Assembly: GCF_009830125.1 (NCBI RefSeq)
Contig: NZ_WUPT01000003.1
Coordinates: forward strand, 124,001-188,000
Reading direction: 5' to 3'
Origin: Kangsaoukella pontilimi
Lineage (GTDB): Bacteria > Pseudomonadota > Alphaproteobacteria > Rhodobacterales > Rhodobacteraceae
DNA length: 64,000 nt
Shown here: positions 1 to 10,156 of the stretch, one piece after another
How the letters are laid out: each line of letters begins with the position of its first letter
How positions within the stretch are numbered: position 1 is the first letter of the stretch
The notes under the pieces: model-generated
What the model saw: the letters and a program-made list of their open reading frames with translations, nothing else
Databases searched by the model: none
What the model was told of the DNA's origin: nothing
Program-made: the position numbers and the translations under genes

Positions 1-872
1 TCCTCGACCCTCAACCCGCTCCGGATCGCGGTCAGCACATCGGCCAGCTTGCGCCGGGCGCCGTGATGCATCCGCGGGCTGGCCGAGGCGACGGTCTCGA
101 GGCCCAGACTGTCCGCCAGAGCGGCCAGCCGGTCGAAGCGCGCCGGGTCCTCGCCGTCATAGCGCGGTGCCATCAGAAGCCGGACATCTCCGGGAAAGCG
201 GCGCGACAGCCGTTCCGCCTGTGACCGCCAGAGGCTCGCGCCGCCGACGCCCGCCTGCGCCTCTGGCGGGTGGAGGAGCAGCGCCTGGCCCGCCCCGAAC
301 TCCAGAAGATCGTCGAAGCGCAACTGGCAGGACCCTTTCTCGGCCCGAAGCCGCCCCCGTGATATCAGCCGGCAAAGCCGGCCCCAGCCTGCCCGGTCTC
401 GGGGCAGGGCGGTTACGGTAAAGCCGTCCACCAGAACGATCCGTGCCGCCGGGATCAGACGCGGCACGTTCAGAATGGCGGCCGAAGCGTCGAGCGGCGG
501 AGGCGGGGCGGGGCGGGTCTCGAACGCGGCTTTCGGACCGTCAAGAAAGTCTTGCGTTTCTTCCGGCGCCAGCGTGCCCGCCCGCCGCCGCGCCGCCGAT
601 CCGGGATAACTCTCGGCCAGAAGAGGGCACTTTGCCCATGCCTCCACCGGCGCGGGCGGCCCGATCAGCCCGATCCGCGCGCGCTCCTCGACCTGCCGGG
701 CGATCTCGCGGATGCGGGCATGGGCGCGCACGATCCCCGCCACCGAATTCTCGTCCGCGATGGCCACCGCCCCGATCCCCAGAAGTGCGGCGCGGTCCAC
801 ATATTCCTCAGGATGCGACGCCCCCGTGAGGAAGGTGAAGTTCGAGGTGATATCGAGTTCCGCAAAGGCCAA
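1..872 (-). CDS. dnaE2: Error-prone DNA polymerase DnaE2 (ImuC), N-terminal part, cut by window start
   Basis: Alpha-subunit-like polymerase of the SOS mutasome, expected to perform translesion synthesis with ImuA and ImuB. About 290 N-terminal residues are present of a protein that is usually over 1000. Translation from a TTG at 872 begins MAFAELDITSNFTFLTGASH, which matches the start of DnaE2-type PHP domains. Further in are AIADENSVAGIVRAH (about residues 40-55), the stretch PRLIPAARIVLVDG, and MHHGARRKLADVLTAIR (about 265-281), all typical of DnaE2 rather than replicative DnaE. A purine-rich AGAAGAAGA lies just before the TTG. The start sits inside a hairpin-repeat element shared with other intergenic regions. 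The next gene upstream is rppH, not imuB, so it is not the last gene of a classical imuA-imuB-dnaE2 cassette here. Identity is firm; the start is less so. Confidence 0.88.
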   Translation of the reverse strand, partial: MAFAELDITSNFTFLTGASHPEEYVDRAALLGIGAVAIADENSVAGIVRAHARIREIARQVEERARIGLIGPPAPVEAWAKCPLLAESYPGSAARRRAGTLAPEETQDFLDGPKAAFETRPAPPPPLDASAAILNVPRLIPAARIVLVDGFTVTALPRDRAGWGRLCRLISRGRLRAEKGSCQLRFDDLLEFGAGQALLLHPPEAQAGVGGASLWRSQAERLSRRFPGDVRLLMAPRYDGEDPARFDRLAALADSLGLETVASASPRMHHGARRKLADVLTAIRSGLRVE

Positions 873-875
873 TTC

Positions 876-960
876 TGTCTTCTTCTGTTCGAAAATACTC
901 CGGGGTGAGGCGCGCAGCGCCGAGGGGCGGAGCCCCTACCGATTTCTTGTCAAGAAATCG
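876..960. repeat. Hairpin-repeat element, copy 1 (rppH-dnaE2 gap)
   Basis: The box TTCGAAAATACTCCGGGG is followed by two 13-nt hairpins, GGCGC-GCA-GCGCC (909-921) and GGGGC-GGA-GCCCC (924-936). A 21-nt hairpin at 940-960 follows, with 9-bp arms CGATTTCTT and AAGAAATCG. It occupies the space between rppH and dnaE2, both on the minus strand, and its outer edge overlaps the region just before the dnaE2 TTG start. The same box and hairpin order recur elsewhere in the window. Confidence 0.75.
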
Positions 961-1018
961 CGCCCGGCCCGACTCGGGGGAAGTATATTCACGTTTTGTT
1001 CTCATGGCCAGCAGGCGA

Positions 1019-1483
1019 TCAGAGCCGGTCGCGGAACCCGTCCATGACACGCTCGTAGACAGCGCGCTTGAAGGGCACGATACCCGACAGCACCTCGTCC
1101 GCCGCCGACCAGCGCCAGCGGGCGAATTCCTTGTGATGCCGGGCGATGTCGATATCACCGTCTTCACCCCGGAACCGCAGCAGGAACCATTTCTGCGTCT
1201 GCCCGCGATACTTCCCGCCCCACATCTTCCCCAAAAGGTGATCGGGCAGGTCATAGTCGATCCAGTCGGGATGCTCGGCCTCGACCGTGACGAGGGCGGG
1301 CGGCACCCCGGTCTCTTCCTCGAGTTCCCTGAGCGCCGCCACCTCGGGCGTCTCGCCCGCGTCTATCCCGCCCTGCGGCATCTGCCAGGCGCCGGGCGTA
1401 TCGATCCGTTCGCCGGTGAAAATACGCCCGTCCGCGCGGGCAAGAACAACGCCGACACAGGGGCGGTAGGGCAATTCGGACAT
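1019..1483 (-). CDS. rppH: RNA pyrophosphohydrolase RppH (Nudix)
   Basis: Removes pyrophosphate from the 5' triphosphate end of mRNAs, which opens them to RNase E decay. The 154-residue product has a textbook Nudix box [20 protein letters not shown] around residues 38-58 and the RppH-type opening [19 protein letters not shown]. The C-terminal part with [13 protein letters not shown] also fits RppH rather than other Nudix enzymes. Two ATG codons are in tandem at 1486 and 1483. The second is chosen because the GGAG just upstream is better spaced for it. It lies upstream of dnaE2 on the same strand, separated by hairpin repeats. Confidence 0.93.
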   Translation of the reverse strand: MSELPYRPCVGVVLARADGRIFTGERIDTPGAWQMPQGGIDAGETPEVAALRELEEETGVPPALVTVEAEHPDWIDYDLPDHLLGKMWGGKYRGQTQKWFLLRFRGEDGDIDIARHHKEFARWRWSAADEVLSGIVPFKRAVYERVMDGFRDRL

Positions 1484-1508
1484 CATCTCTCCAATGGGAG
1501 CGGGTCAT

Positions 1509-1577
1509 GGGGGCTCTGCCCCCGTCACCTTCGGTGACTCCCCCGGGATTTTCCAGACCCAAAGAAGACAGGGGGGC
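1509..1577. repeat. Hairpin-repeat element, copy 2
   Basis: Two hairpins in tandem, GGGGG-CTCTG-CCCCC (1509-1523) and GTCACC-TTC-GGTGAC (1524-1538), then CCCCCGGGATTTTCCAGACC and a purine-rich tail containing AAAGAAGAC. It lies between the divergent starts of rppH and asd. It is a diverged member of the same repeat family. Confidence 0.65.
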
Positions 1578-1677
1578 TGTCAAATAGTCTCAGAATGCGG
1601 GCTGACCGGACAAAACGCTTTCCATTGGAAGGGGCAGGGGATAGAGGGACGCGTCCCCAAAACCATAGGAGGTCAAA

Positions 1678-2700
1678 GTGGGCTATCGCGTCGCTGTCGT
1701 CGGCGCCACGGGCAATGTGGGCCGCGAAATGCTGAACATCCTGGCCGAGCGCCAGTTTCCTGCCGATGAGGTTGTGGCTCTTGCCAGCCGCAAATCGCTT
1801 GGCACAGAGGTCAGCTATGGCGACAAGACACTGAAGACCAAGGACCTCGACACTTTCGATTTCACCGGCTGGGATATCGCGCTCTTCGCCATCGGCTCGG
1901 ACGCGACCAAGACCTATGCGCCCAAGGCCGCCAAGGCGGGCTGCGTGGTGATCGACAACTCGTCGCTCTATCGCTACGACCCCGAAATCCCGCTCATCGT
2001 GCCGGAAGTGAACCCCGACGCGATCGAGATGGTGAAAAACAAGAACATCATCGCCAACCCCAACTGCTCGACCGCGCAGATGGTGGTGGCGCTGAAGCCC
2101 CTGCACGACCGCGCGACGATCAAGCGGGTCGTGGTCTCGACCTATCAGTCGGTGTCGGGCGCCGGGAAAGAGGGGATCGACGAGCTCTGGGATCAGACCA
2201 AGTCGATCTACAACCCGACATCCGAGGTCGCGCCCTCGAAATTTACCAAGCAGATCGCCTTCAACGTGATCCCCCATATCGACGTCTTCATGGAAGACGG
2301 CTCCACCAAGGAAGAGTGGAAGATGGTGGCGGAAACCAAGAAGATCGTTGACCCCAAGATCAAGGTCACTGCGACCTGCGTCCGGGTGCCCGTCTTTGTT
2401 GGCCATTCGGAATCGATCAACATCGAGACCGTGGATCACCTCGACGAGGAAGAGGCCCGCGAGATCCTGCGCGAAAGCCCGGGCATCATGGTCGTCGATA
2501 AGCGCGAGGATGGCGGCTATACCACGCCCATCGAATGCGTGGGCGATTTCGCCACCTTCATCAGCCGCATCCGCCAGGATTCGACCATCGACAACGGTCT
2601 GAACTTCTGGTGCGTCAGCGACAATCTGAGGAAGGGCGCCGCGCTGAACGCGGTGCAAATCGCCGAACTTCTGGGGAATCGGGTCCTGAAAAAGGGCTGA
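1678..2700 (+). CDS. asd: Aspartate-semialdehyde dehydrogenase
   Basis: Reduces L-aspartyl-4-phosphate to L-aspartate semialdehyde with NADPH, the branch point to lysine/diaminopimelate, threonine and methionine. The 340-residue protein starts VAVVGATGNVGREML (NADP-binding loop). The active-site cysteine is Cys130 in NPNCSTAQM, and GAGKEGIDEL and the C-terminal NLRKGAALNAVQIAE are family hallmarks. The start is GTG, supported by a perfect AGGAGG at 1667-1672, 5 nt upstream. It is a single gene followed by a strong intrinsic terminator. Confidence 0.97.
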   Translation: MGYRVAVVGATGNVGREMLNILAERQFPADEVVALASRKSLGTEVSYGDKTLKTKDLDTFDFTGWDIALFAIGSDATKTYAPKAAKAGCVVIDNSSLYRYDPEIPLIVPEVNPDAIEMVKNKNIIANPNCSTAQMVVALKPLHDRATIKRVVVSTYQSVSGAGKEGIDELWDQTKSIYNPTSEVAPSKFTKQIAFNVIPHIDVFMEDGSTKEEWKMVAETKKIVDPKIKVTATCVRVPVFVGHSESINIETVDHLDEEEAREILRESPGIMVVDKREDGGYTTPIECVGDFATFISRIRQDSTIDNGLNFWCVSDNLRKGAALNAVQIAELLGNRVLKKG

Positions 2701-2728
2701 TTTCCGCCGGAATTCGGTCGGGAGATTC

Positions 2729-2760
2729 GGGCCGTCCCTTCGGGGCGGCCCTTCTTTGTT
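2729..2760 (+). terminator. Intrinsic terminator of asd
   Basis: Stem GGGCCG(T)CCC and GGGCGGCCC with a TTCG tetraloop and one bulged T, followed by TTCTTTGTT. It starts 28 nt after the asd stop codon. Confidence 0.85.
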
Positions 2761-3032
2761 TCGCTATCCTGTTCAGTCCCTTTCGGTATCGGCCATTGTT
2801 CAGGCGGCGCCCTGCGTCACCCTCGCGCGGTCTTCTGCAGGCTGAACCCCATGACCGAGGCGACTCAGCCAACAATACAAGGGGCAGCGAGCGCCGCGCG
2901 ACGCGCCCGCGCCGCCTGGGCATGTCCGCCACGGCCGTCCGCCTCAATCGCGCCACAATTCCGCTGAATTCCGGCCACAATGGGCCAGATGCTGGGTGTG
3001 TTGCCAAGTGACTGCCGACCCAGGACCAACCC
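2761..3032. other. Gene-free stretch
   Basis: I see no convincing gene, RNA or repeat here. A long open frame on the minus strand runs through it, but its composition (rich in Gly, Arg, His) and lack of a ribosome site mark it as an antisense shadow. It probably carries the promoter for the small gene that follows. Confidence 0.4.
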
Positions 3033-3323
3033 ATGACCCCCGTGACCGAAGACCAGGTGCAAAGCTTGATGGACGGGCTCGAACGCCGCGAGAAGGCCGC
3101 TTTGCGCGCGCTTGCCGCCTCGACCGAGACCATGCCGGCGGCGGGAGGTCGGATGACCGCGCGGGTCCTCGGCTTCGCCCGCGCCGCGACCCAGCCTCAA
3201 ACGTCCCGCGCCATTACCGGACCGTCCGAGCCCGTGACCCTCGCCGCCGAGCGCGCCAAGCGGCAGCGCCGCCGGACCTCTAAAGGGTTCTTCCTGTATT
3301 CCGTGGGCAAGACCCGCGCCTGA
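3033..3323 (+). CDS. Small basic protein of unknown function
   Basis: A 96-residue protein that I do not recognise. It starts MTPVTEDQVQSLMDGLERRE, has a charged helical N-terminal half and ends with a basic segment KRQRRRTSK followed by GFFLYSVGKTRA. Codon use has the strong third-position GC bias of the neighbouring genes, which supports coding. A CAGGA lies 6-7 nt before the ATG. The strongly basic tail would suit nucleic-acid binding, but that is only a guess. Confidence 0.5.
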   Translation: MTPVTEDQVQSLMDGLERREKAALRALAASTETMPAAGGRMTARVLGFARAATQPQTSRAITGPSEPVTLAAERAKRQRRRTSKGFFLYSVGKTRA

Positions 3324-3404
3324 CCACCCATGGGCAATCTGCCCATTCCTGTTCCTGACGAGTGCCAAGACCCGTATCCCCTGCCGCCTGCAAAGGAGAC
3401 GAGC

Positions 3405-3584
3405 GTGGCCCTGACACTGACCCCATCCCGGCATGACAAGCGCCTGTTCGATTTCATCAAGGATCGTCCCGCGAAGGCCACGCCCCTGCTGGCACGGCGC
3501 CGGACACAGGATGTCGAGATAGACCGGCAGCCGCCCGTCTTCCGCTCGACGCGGTCGCGGCCTCTCGGATTGACAGTGCAATAG
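3405..3584 (+). CDS. Small protein of unknown function
   Basis: A 59-residue protein starting at GTG (VALTLTPSRHDKRLFDFIKD). The start is chosen because AAAGGAGA (3392-3399) sits 5 nt upstream; a longer version from 3330 has no such site. No family is recognised and no membrane segment or signal is seen. It ends 6 nt before the stop of the convergent carbonic anhydrase gene and may be cotranscribed with the preceding small gene. Confidence 0.45.
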   Translation: MALTLTPSRHDKRLFDFIKDRPAKATPLLARRRTQDVEIDRQPPVFRSTRSRPLGLTVQ

Positions 3585-3589
3585 ACGCT

Positions 3590-4234
3590 TCAGACGGGCT
3601 TGTAGGACCCCGAAGCCGGGTCATAGGCCAAGAGGCTCCCTTCCCCGATATCGGTCCAGAGACCGTGGAGCGTAAGCGACCCGTCCTCGACCGCCTTCGC
3701 CACGAAGGGGAAGGTCATCAGGTTCTCGAGACTGACCAGCACGCCTTCCAGTTCCAGCGCGCGAATCTCGTCCTCCGACTTGCCCTTGATCCGCTCATAG
3801 CCGGGCCGGAGAATATCCATCCAGCGCCCGACAAAGCTCGACCGCTCCTCCAGCTCGGGCGCATTGCCCGCGCACATCGCATGGCACCCGGCAACGCCGC
3901 CGCAGCCCGAATGACCGAGCACGATCAGATGCGCCACGTTCAGCGCCGTGACCGCGTATTCCACCGCCGCCGAAGTGCCGTGCCGGTCGCCGTCCGGCTC
4001 GTAGGGTGGCACGAGGTTGGCCACGTTGCGGTGAATGAAGAACTCGCCCTGATCCGCTCCGAAGATCGACGTCACATGCACCCGGCTGTCGCAGCAGGAC
4101 ACGATCATCGCACGCGGGCGCTGACCTTCGTTGGCCAGCCGTCGGTACCACGCATGGTTCTCTTCGAAGGTCGTGGCCTTCCAGCCATGATATCGCTGCG
4201 CCAGATAGGAGGGCAGCGGACGGGCATGTTTCAT
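3590..4234 (-). CDS. Beta-class carbonic anhydrase
   Basis: Interconverts CO2 and bicarbonate in the cytoplasm. The 214-residue protein shows the beta-class zinc site: Cys47 and Asp49 in CCDSRV, His108 and Cys111 in GHSGCGG. ADQGEFFIHRNVANLV and the C-terminal LHGLWTDIGEGSL are also typical. The ATG at 4234 is chosen, with GAGGGGAA about 8 nt upstream, over an in-frame ATG 15 codons earlier that gives an unusual basic extension. It is divergent from the gene at 4354. Confidence 0.93.
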   Translation of the reverse strand: MKHARPLPSYLAQRYHGWKATTFEENHAWYRRLANEGQRPRAMIVSCCDSRVHVTSIFGADQGEFFIHRNVANLVPPYEPDGDRHGTSAAVEYAVTALNVAHLIVLGHSGCGGVAGCHAMCAGNAPELEERSSFVGRWMDILRPGYERIKGKSEDEIRALELEGVLVSLENLMTFPFVAKAVEDGSLTLHGLWTDIGEGSLLAYDPASGSYKPV

Positions 4235-4353
4235 AGGGCGTTCCCCTCGTTTCGCCCGGTGCATTCGATGAAAATGCAAGGCGTTTTCCCGCTGTTATCA
4301 ATCAATTCTTTGCCGGGTGCAATTACACCTCGTTCCGAACAAGGGGTACGAGG

Positions 4354-4743
4354 ATGTGCGTGATGGATGAGGTCGCAACGCTGATGCCGTCTGAAGTGGT
4401 CTGCCTGGAAATGGAGCAGATCGTGAGACTGGCCGATCAGATCGGTGTTCTGGGCGCCGACCGGGCCGCCAGCGCGTCGGTCGAAGAGATCGTGGAGCGG
4501 CTCTGCATTGCCGAGGCCGCATGGGCCTCAGGCGAATTCGCACGGCTGGCCGAGGCGTCGAAATCGCTCGTCGGCATTGCCGAGGATGTGGGGATGCGCA
4601 CGCTCTCGGACGTCGCGCGCGAGGTGGCTTCCGCCGCCTGTGGCAACGACCCGGTCGCGGTGGCGGCGCTCGTCGCCCGGCAAAGCCGCGTGGGCGAGGC
4701 ATCGCTCGCCGCGATCTGGAACCTCGGCTCGATCCGCGTCTGA
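4354..4743 (+). CDS. Unknown all-helical protein
   Basis: A 129-residue protein, acidic and alanine-rich, predicted almost wholly helical (for example EEIVERLCIAEAAWASGEFARL). No motif that I can assign; its size and helical pattern recall histidine-phosphotransfer-like helical bundles, but I see no clear phosphorylatable His context. An alternative ATG lies three codons in, at 4363. It is divergent from the carbonic anhydrase and 59 nt upstream of the aminopeptidase gene. Codon use matches its neighbours. Confidence 0.6.
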   Translation: MCVMDEVATLMPSEVVCLEMEQIVRLADQIGVLGADRAASASVEEIVERLCIAEAAWASGEFARLAEASKSLVGIAEDVGMRTLSDVAREVASAACGNDPVAVAALVARQSRVGEASLAAIWNLGSIRV

Positions 4744-4802
4744 CCACTTGCCGCGCCCGGCCATACGGATAGGGTAACCCGACCCAAGCCGGAGGCCCTC
4801 TC

Positions 4803-6187
<1,385 letters not shown>

Positions 6188-6191
<4 letters not shown>

Positions 6192-7054
6192 CCGACCCGC
6201 GCCTTCTCGCCTTCAACGGGCAGGTCGCGGATATCGCGCTGAAGGGGCATGTCGAGGCCGCGCGCTTCGTCACGCCCGAGCCCGCCACGCTGGTGACCGA
6301 CGCCTGGCTTCACCGGACCACCGGCGGCCCTGTCGACCGGCAGCTTCTGACGGGAGACGCCTTCCGCGTCATCGAGCGGCGGGACACTTGGGTCTTCGGT
6401 CAGGCGGCCAAGGACGGCTACGTCGGCTGGGTGCCCACCGAGACGCTGGGCGCCCCCGTCGAGGCGAGCCACCGCGTCGCCGTCCGGATGACCTGGGGCT
6501 GGGCCCGCCCGGACTTCAAATCGCCGCCCGTTCTGCCCTTTTCGATGAATGCAGGGCTGCACGTGGAAAGCAACGACGGCGAATGGGCCGTGGTGCACCA
6601 GACCATCGGGACGCTCTATGTTCCCGCAAGGCACCTGAAAACCGCCGACGACAGGCTCGACCCGGTCGACGCCGCCCGCGCCTTCCTCGGCACACCCTAT
6701 GTCTGGGCGGGGAATACCGGCCTCGGGATCGACTGCTCGGGCCTCGTGCAGGTGGGCTACCATGCCGCTGGCCGCGCCTGTCCGCCGGACAGCGACCTTC
6801 AGGAAGAGATGGAAGGCACGCGACTCGATGGCCCTGAGGCGCTCAGACCCGGCGATCTGATCTTCTGGAAAGGCCATGTGGCTATGGCGTCCGGAAAGGG
6901 CAACATGATCCACGCCAACGCCCACCACATGGCCGTGACCGAGGAACCTATCGACACCGCGCTGACCCGCATCGCCGCCACCGATACCGGCCCCGCGACC
7001 CGCTTCCTCAGACCATCTCCCGGCCTTCTTCTGTTCGGAAATACTCCGGGGTGA
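6188..7054 (+). CDS. NlpC/P60 family peptidoglycan hydrolase with SH3-like domains
   Basis: A 288-residue protein. The N-terminal half resembles bacterial SH3 domains (about residues 30-150, including RVIERRDTWVFGQAAKDGYVGWV). The C-terminal NlpC/P60 cysteine-peptidase domain has Cys183 in GIDCSGLV, His230 in KGHVAMA and the following HANAHH. No signal peptide is visible, so it may act on recycled muropeptides with the aminopeptidase before it. The last nine residues (LLLFGNTPG) and the stop codon are encoded by a copy of the intergenic hairpin repeat, which implies that the reading frame was extended or trimmed by the repeat. Confidence 0.88.
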
Positions 7055-7083
7055 GCCGCGTAGCGGCGAGGGGCAGCGCCCCT
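7026..7083. repeat. Hairpin-repeat element, copy 3
   Basis: A 58-nt copy: TTCTTCTGTTCGGAAATA, CTCCGGGGTGA, hairpin GCCGC-GTA-GCGGC, then GGGGC-AGC-GCCCC. Its first half is inside the NlpC/P60 reading frame and supplies that gene's TGA. It is nearly identical, in inverted orientation, to the copy at 7695-7753. Confidence 0.85.
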
Positions 7084-7098
7084 TGACCCGGCAAGGGC

Positions 7099-7446
7099 CT
7101 AGTCGACCGCCCGGATCAGCTTGCGTTCCAGCACGCGCAGCACCGTCTTCAGGTCATGCCCGCGCTTCAGGATCTGCCCGTCCATGCCTATGACCGAATA
7201 CATGCCCTGCCGCCCCCTCAGGCGCGGCCGCTTCTCGATCCGGTAGATCGGATGTTCGGCGGTGCGGCGGAAAATCGAAAAGATCGCCACGTCCTTCAGG
7301 AAGGACAGGCCGTAATCCCGCCACTCGCCGGCAGCGACCATCCGCCCGTAAAGCCCGAGGATGATGCCAAGCTCGCCCCGGTCGAATGCGACCTGCGCTG
7401 AGGTGTCGGAAGGCTGTGGAAAGGGTGTCGGTGGTTGAACCGTCAT
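7099..7446 (-). CDS. DUF2794 domain protein
   Basis: A conserved alphaproteobacterial protein of unknown role, 115 residues. The diagnostic stretch is VAFDRGELGIILGLYGRMVA followed by AGEWRDYGLSFLKDVAIFSI, and near the C-terminus LKRGHDLKTVLRVLERKL. The ATG at 7446 is chosen over an in-frame TTG at 7476 because the family usually begins close to this point. The gene is bracketed by the two inverted hairpin repeats at 7026 and 7695. Confidence 0.85.
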   Translation of the reverse strand: MTVQPPTPFPQPSDTSAQVAFDRGELGIILGLYGRMVAAGEWRDYGLSFLKDVAIFSIFRRTAEHPIYRIEKRPRLRGRQGMYSVIGMDGQILKRGHDLKTVLRVLERKLIRAVD

Positions 7447-7584
7447 GGTTGGAATCTGCCCCCGGACCGCCTCCAATACAAGCCCCGCCGCATCTTTGCC
7501 ATGAAATTACCCCCTCACCGGCCATTCCACCCCCTCATATCGACAAGATTGGACGCCATTCAGGCTTTGTAGCGATTACGCTAT

Positions 7585-7690
7585 CCCCGGTGTCGTGGAT
7601 TAACAGCCCCCACCCAGCCCGCGGCACCGGGGACCTACCAAACGGGATGGCATCAAAGCCCCGTCCGGCGCGCCCGGCGGGGCTTTCGCG
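7585..7690 (+). ncRNA. Candidate structured RNA ending in an intrinsic terminator
   Basis: A 14-bp helix pairs 7585-7598 (CCCCGGTGTCGTGG) with 7619-7632 (CCGCGGCACCGGGG). Two of its pairs are G-U, allowed only in a plus-strand transcript. The loop is C-rich (ACAGCCCCCACCC). After a 22-nt single-stranded stretch comes a hairpin at 7655-7686 with arms AAAGCCCCG and CGGGGCTTT, terminator-like although its T-run is only three. No open frame fits. It could be a small RNA, or the leader or terminator of an unseen transcript. No clear promoter was found. Confidence 0.45.
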
Positions 7691-7694
7691 CATT

Positions 7695-7753
7695 AGGGGC
7701 GCTGCCCCTCGCCGCTGACGCGGCTCACCCCGGAGTATTTCCGAACAGAAGAA
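7695..7753. repeat. Hairpin-repeat element, copy 4 (inverted relative to copy 3)
   Basis: Reverse complement of copy 3 with a single inserted base in the GCCGC hairpin loop. Together the two copies form about 58-bp inverted repeats around the DUF2794 gene and the candidate RNA. Confidence 0.85.
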
Positions 7754-7818
7754 ATCCGGGCCGTTGCCTTTCCGGGCGGTGGCGATAGGGTTTCCGCGCA
7801 ACCATTGGGGGAACGTCC

Positions 7819-8693
<875 letters not shown>

Positions 8694-8697
<4 letters not shown>

Positions 8698-9437
8698 CAG
8701 GAGGGGCCGGGCTGCTCCATCTCGGAGGCCACGATCCGGTCGATCGTCTCGTTCTCGATCGCGCCCATCGCCACCGTCTGCCCGATCACCAGAGCGGGCG
8801 TCCCGATCAGGCCGAGGGTGGAGGCGATGCGCCGCGTCTCGAGAAGCCTCTCCGCCACCTCTGCGCCGTCCATCGCCGTCAGCAGCGCCGCACTGTCGAG
8901 CCCCGCTTCCTCGGCCAGACCGGCGATATAGCCGGGGGACGGGCGAAAGGGCCGCGCCATGAGCCGCGTCTGGAACGCCTCGTACCCGCCCTGCAGTCCG
9001 GCGGCGACGCCTGCGCGGCTGGCGAGTTCGGACGCCGGACCGAGGAGCGGCCATTCATGCCACGTCACCCGCACCCCCCGCGCGATCAGGCGCGGCATCA
9101 GCACACGGCAATAGGGGCAGAACGGGTCGGTGAACATCGCGAACGGGATCACCTTGTCGCCCTTATCCCGGAACACGGCAGGGCAGAGTCGGTTGGCGGG
9201 CCAGGGCGGCACCGGCTCTTCCCCGCCCAGCCCGGCGAAGACCGCAGAGGTGGCGTTCCCGCCGCCGCCCGTGACCTCGCCCGTTGTGACGCGGCGCCAG
9301 CCGGGCAGGTCGGGGATATCCTCGAAGGCCAGCGGGCGCGGCCGGTGCACCCAGACCTGCCAGCCCCATGCCACAGCGGCCAGCGCCGCCCCGCCCACCA
9401 AGAGATCGCGCCGCGACCGGTTGTCCGCTTTCGCCAT
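8694..9437 (-). CDS. DsbA-family thiol-disulfide protein with twin-arginine-like leader
   Basis: A 247-residue exported thioredoxin-fold protein. The N-terminus [19 protein letters not shown] is a basic, hydrophobic leader resembling a Tat signal or anchor. The redox motif is CPYC at residues 107-110 ([12 protein letters not shown]), and the cis-proline region is IGTPALVIG. This layout fits DsbG/DsbC-like or DsbA-like periplasmic proteins; substrates are unknown. It sits on the opposite strand between mtnP and apt and shares the CTAG stop palindrome with mtnP. Confidence 0.82.
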
Positions 9438-9501
9438 TTGCCTTGCGTTCCTCCGCGTCTCTCGTTTCGATGGGCACGCCCCTTGTCAGTCAGGACGGAC
9501 C

Positions 9502-10044
9502 ATGAACGACCGAAAGAAGACCGTAAAAGACTATATCCGCACCATAGTCGATTTCCCCCATGAGGGGATCATGTTCCGCGATGTGACGACACTCTTCGCG
9601 GACCCGCGCGGCTTTCGCATCTGCATCGATCAGCTTCTGCACCCCTATGCGGGTGAGCGGATCGACAAGGTCGCGGGACTGGAGGCGCGGGGCTTCATCA
9701 TCGGCGGGGCCATCGCGCATCAGTTGTCCGTGGGCTTCGTGCCGATCCGGAAGAAAGGCAAGCTGCCCGGCAAGACCCTCAGCCAGGACTACAAGCTGGA
9801 ATATGGCGAGGCGATCATGGAAGTGCATGACGACGCAATCCAGCCGGGCGAAAAGGTGCTTCTGGTCGATGACCTTTTGGCTACTGGCGGCACGGCAGAA
9901 GCGGGCATCAAGCTGATCGAGCGGATGGGCGGAGATATCGTGGGCTGCGCCTTCATCGTCGACCTGCCGGAACTCGGCGGGCGGGACAAGCTGGCGTCGC
10001 TTGGCATGGACGTCCATGCCTTGTGCGAATTCGAGGGGGCCTGA
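9502..10044 (+). CDS. apt: Adenine phosphoribosyltransferase
   Basis: Converts adenine and PRPP to AMP. The 180-residue protein has the PRPP-binding motif [14 protein letters not shown], the adenine-site pattern [10 protein letters not shown], and KKGKLPG, all typical of Apt. The ATG at 9502 is chosen because the family starts about here and upstream codons are low-quality. It works with mtnP in salvage of adenine from methylthioadenosine. A strong terminator follows. Confidence 0.95.
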   Translation: MNDRKKTVKDYIRTIVDFPHEGIMFRDVTTLFADPRGFRICIDQLLHPYAGERIDKVAGLEARGFIIGGAIAHQLSVGFVPIRKKGKLPGKTLSQDYKLEYGEAIMEVHDDAIQPGEKVLLVDDLLATGGTAEAGIKLIERMGGDIVGCAFIVDLPELGGRDKLASLGMDVHALCEFEGA

Positions 10045-10122
10045 ACCCGTTCGGTAAGGGTTTGTTAGGCCCTTGGCGGTATCACCGGCCCATCCTTATG
10101 GATGATGTGCCCTCACGAGTTC

Positions 10123-10156
10123 CCGCCCCGCCGGACCCGGCGGGGCGGTTCTGTTT
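10123..10156 (+). terminator. Intrinsic terminator after apt
   Basis: An 11-bp stem CCGCCCCGCCG / CGGCGGGGCGG with loop GACC, followed by TTCTGTTT. It lies between the convergent apt and flavoenzyme genes. Confidence 0.85.

Noticed and set aside
2865-3581. 238-residue minus-strand frame over the two small genes
   Set aside because: Shadow composition and no ribosome site; the plus-strand small genes have better codon use and sites.
7386-7718. 110-residue plus-strand frame across the DUF2794 start and the candidate RNA
   Set aside because: Proline-rich low-complexity translation with no ribosome site; the region is better explained as structured RNA plus repeat.
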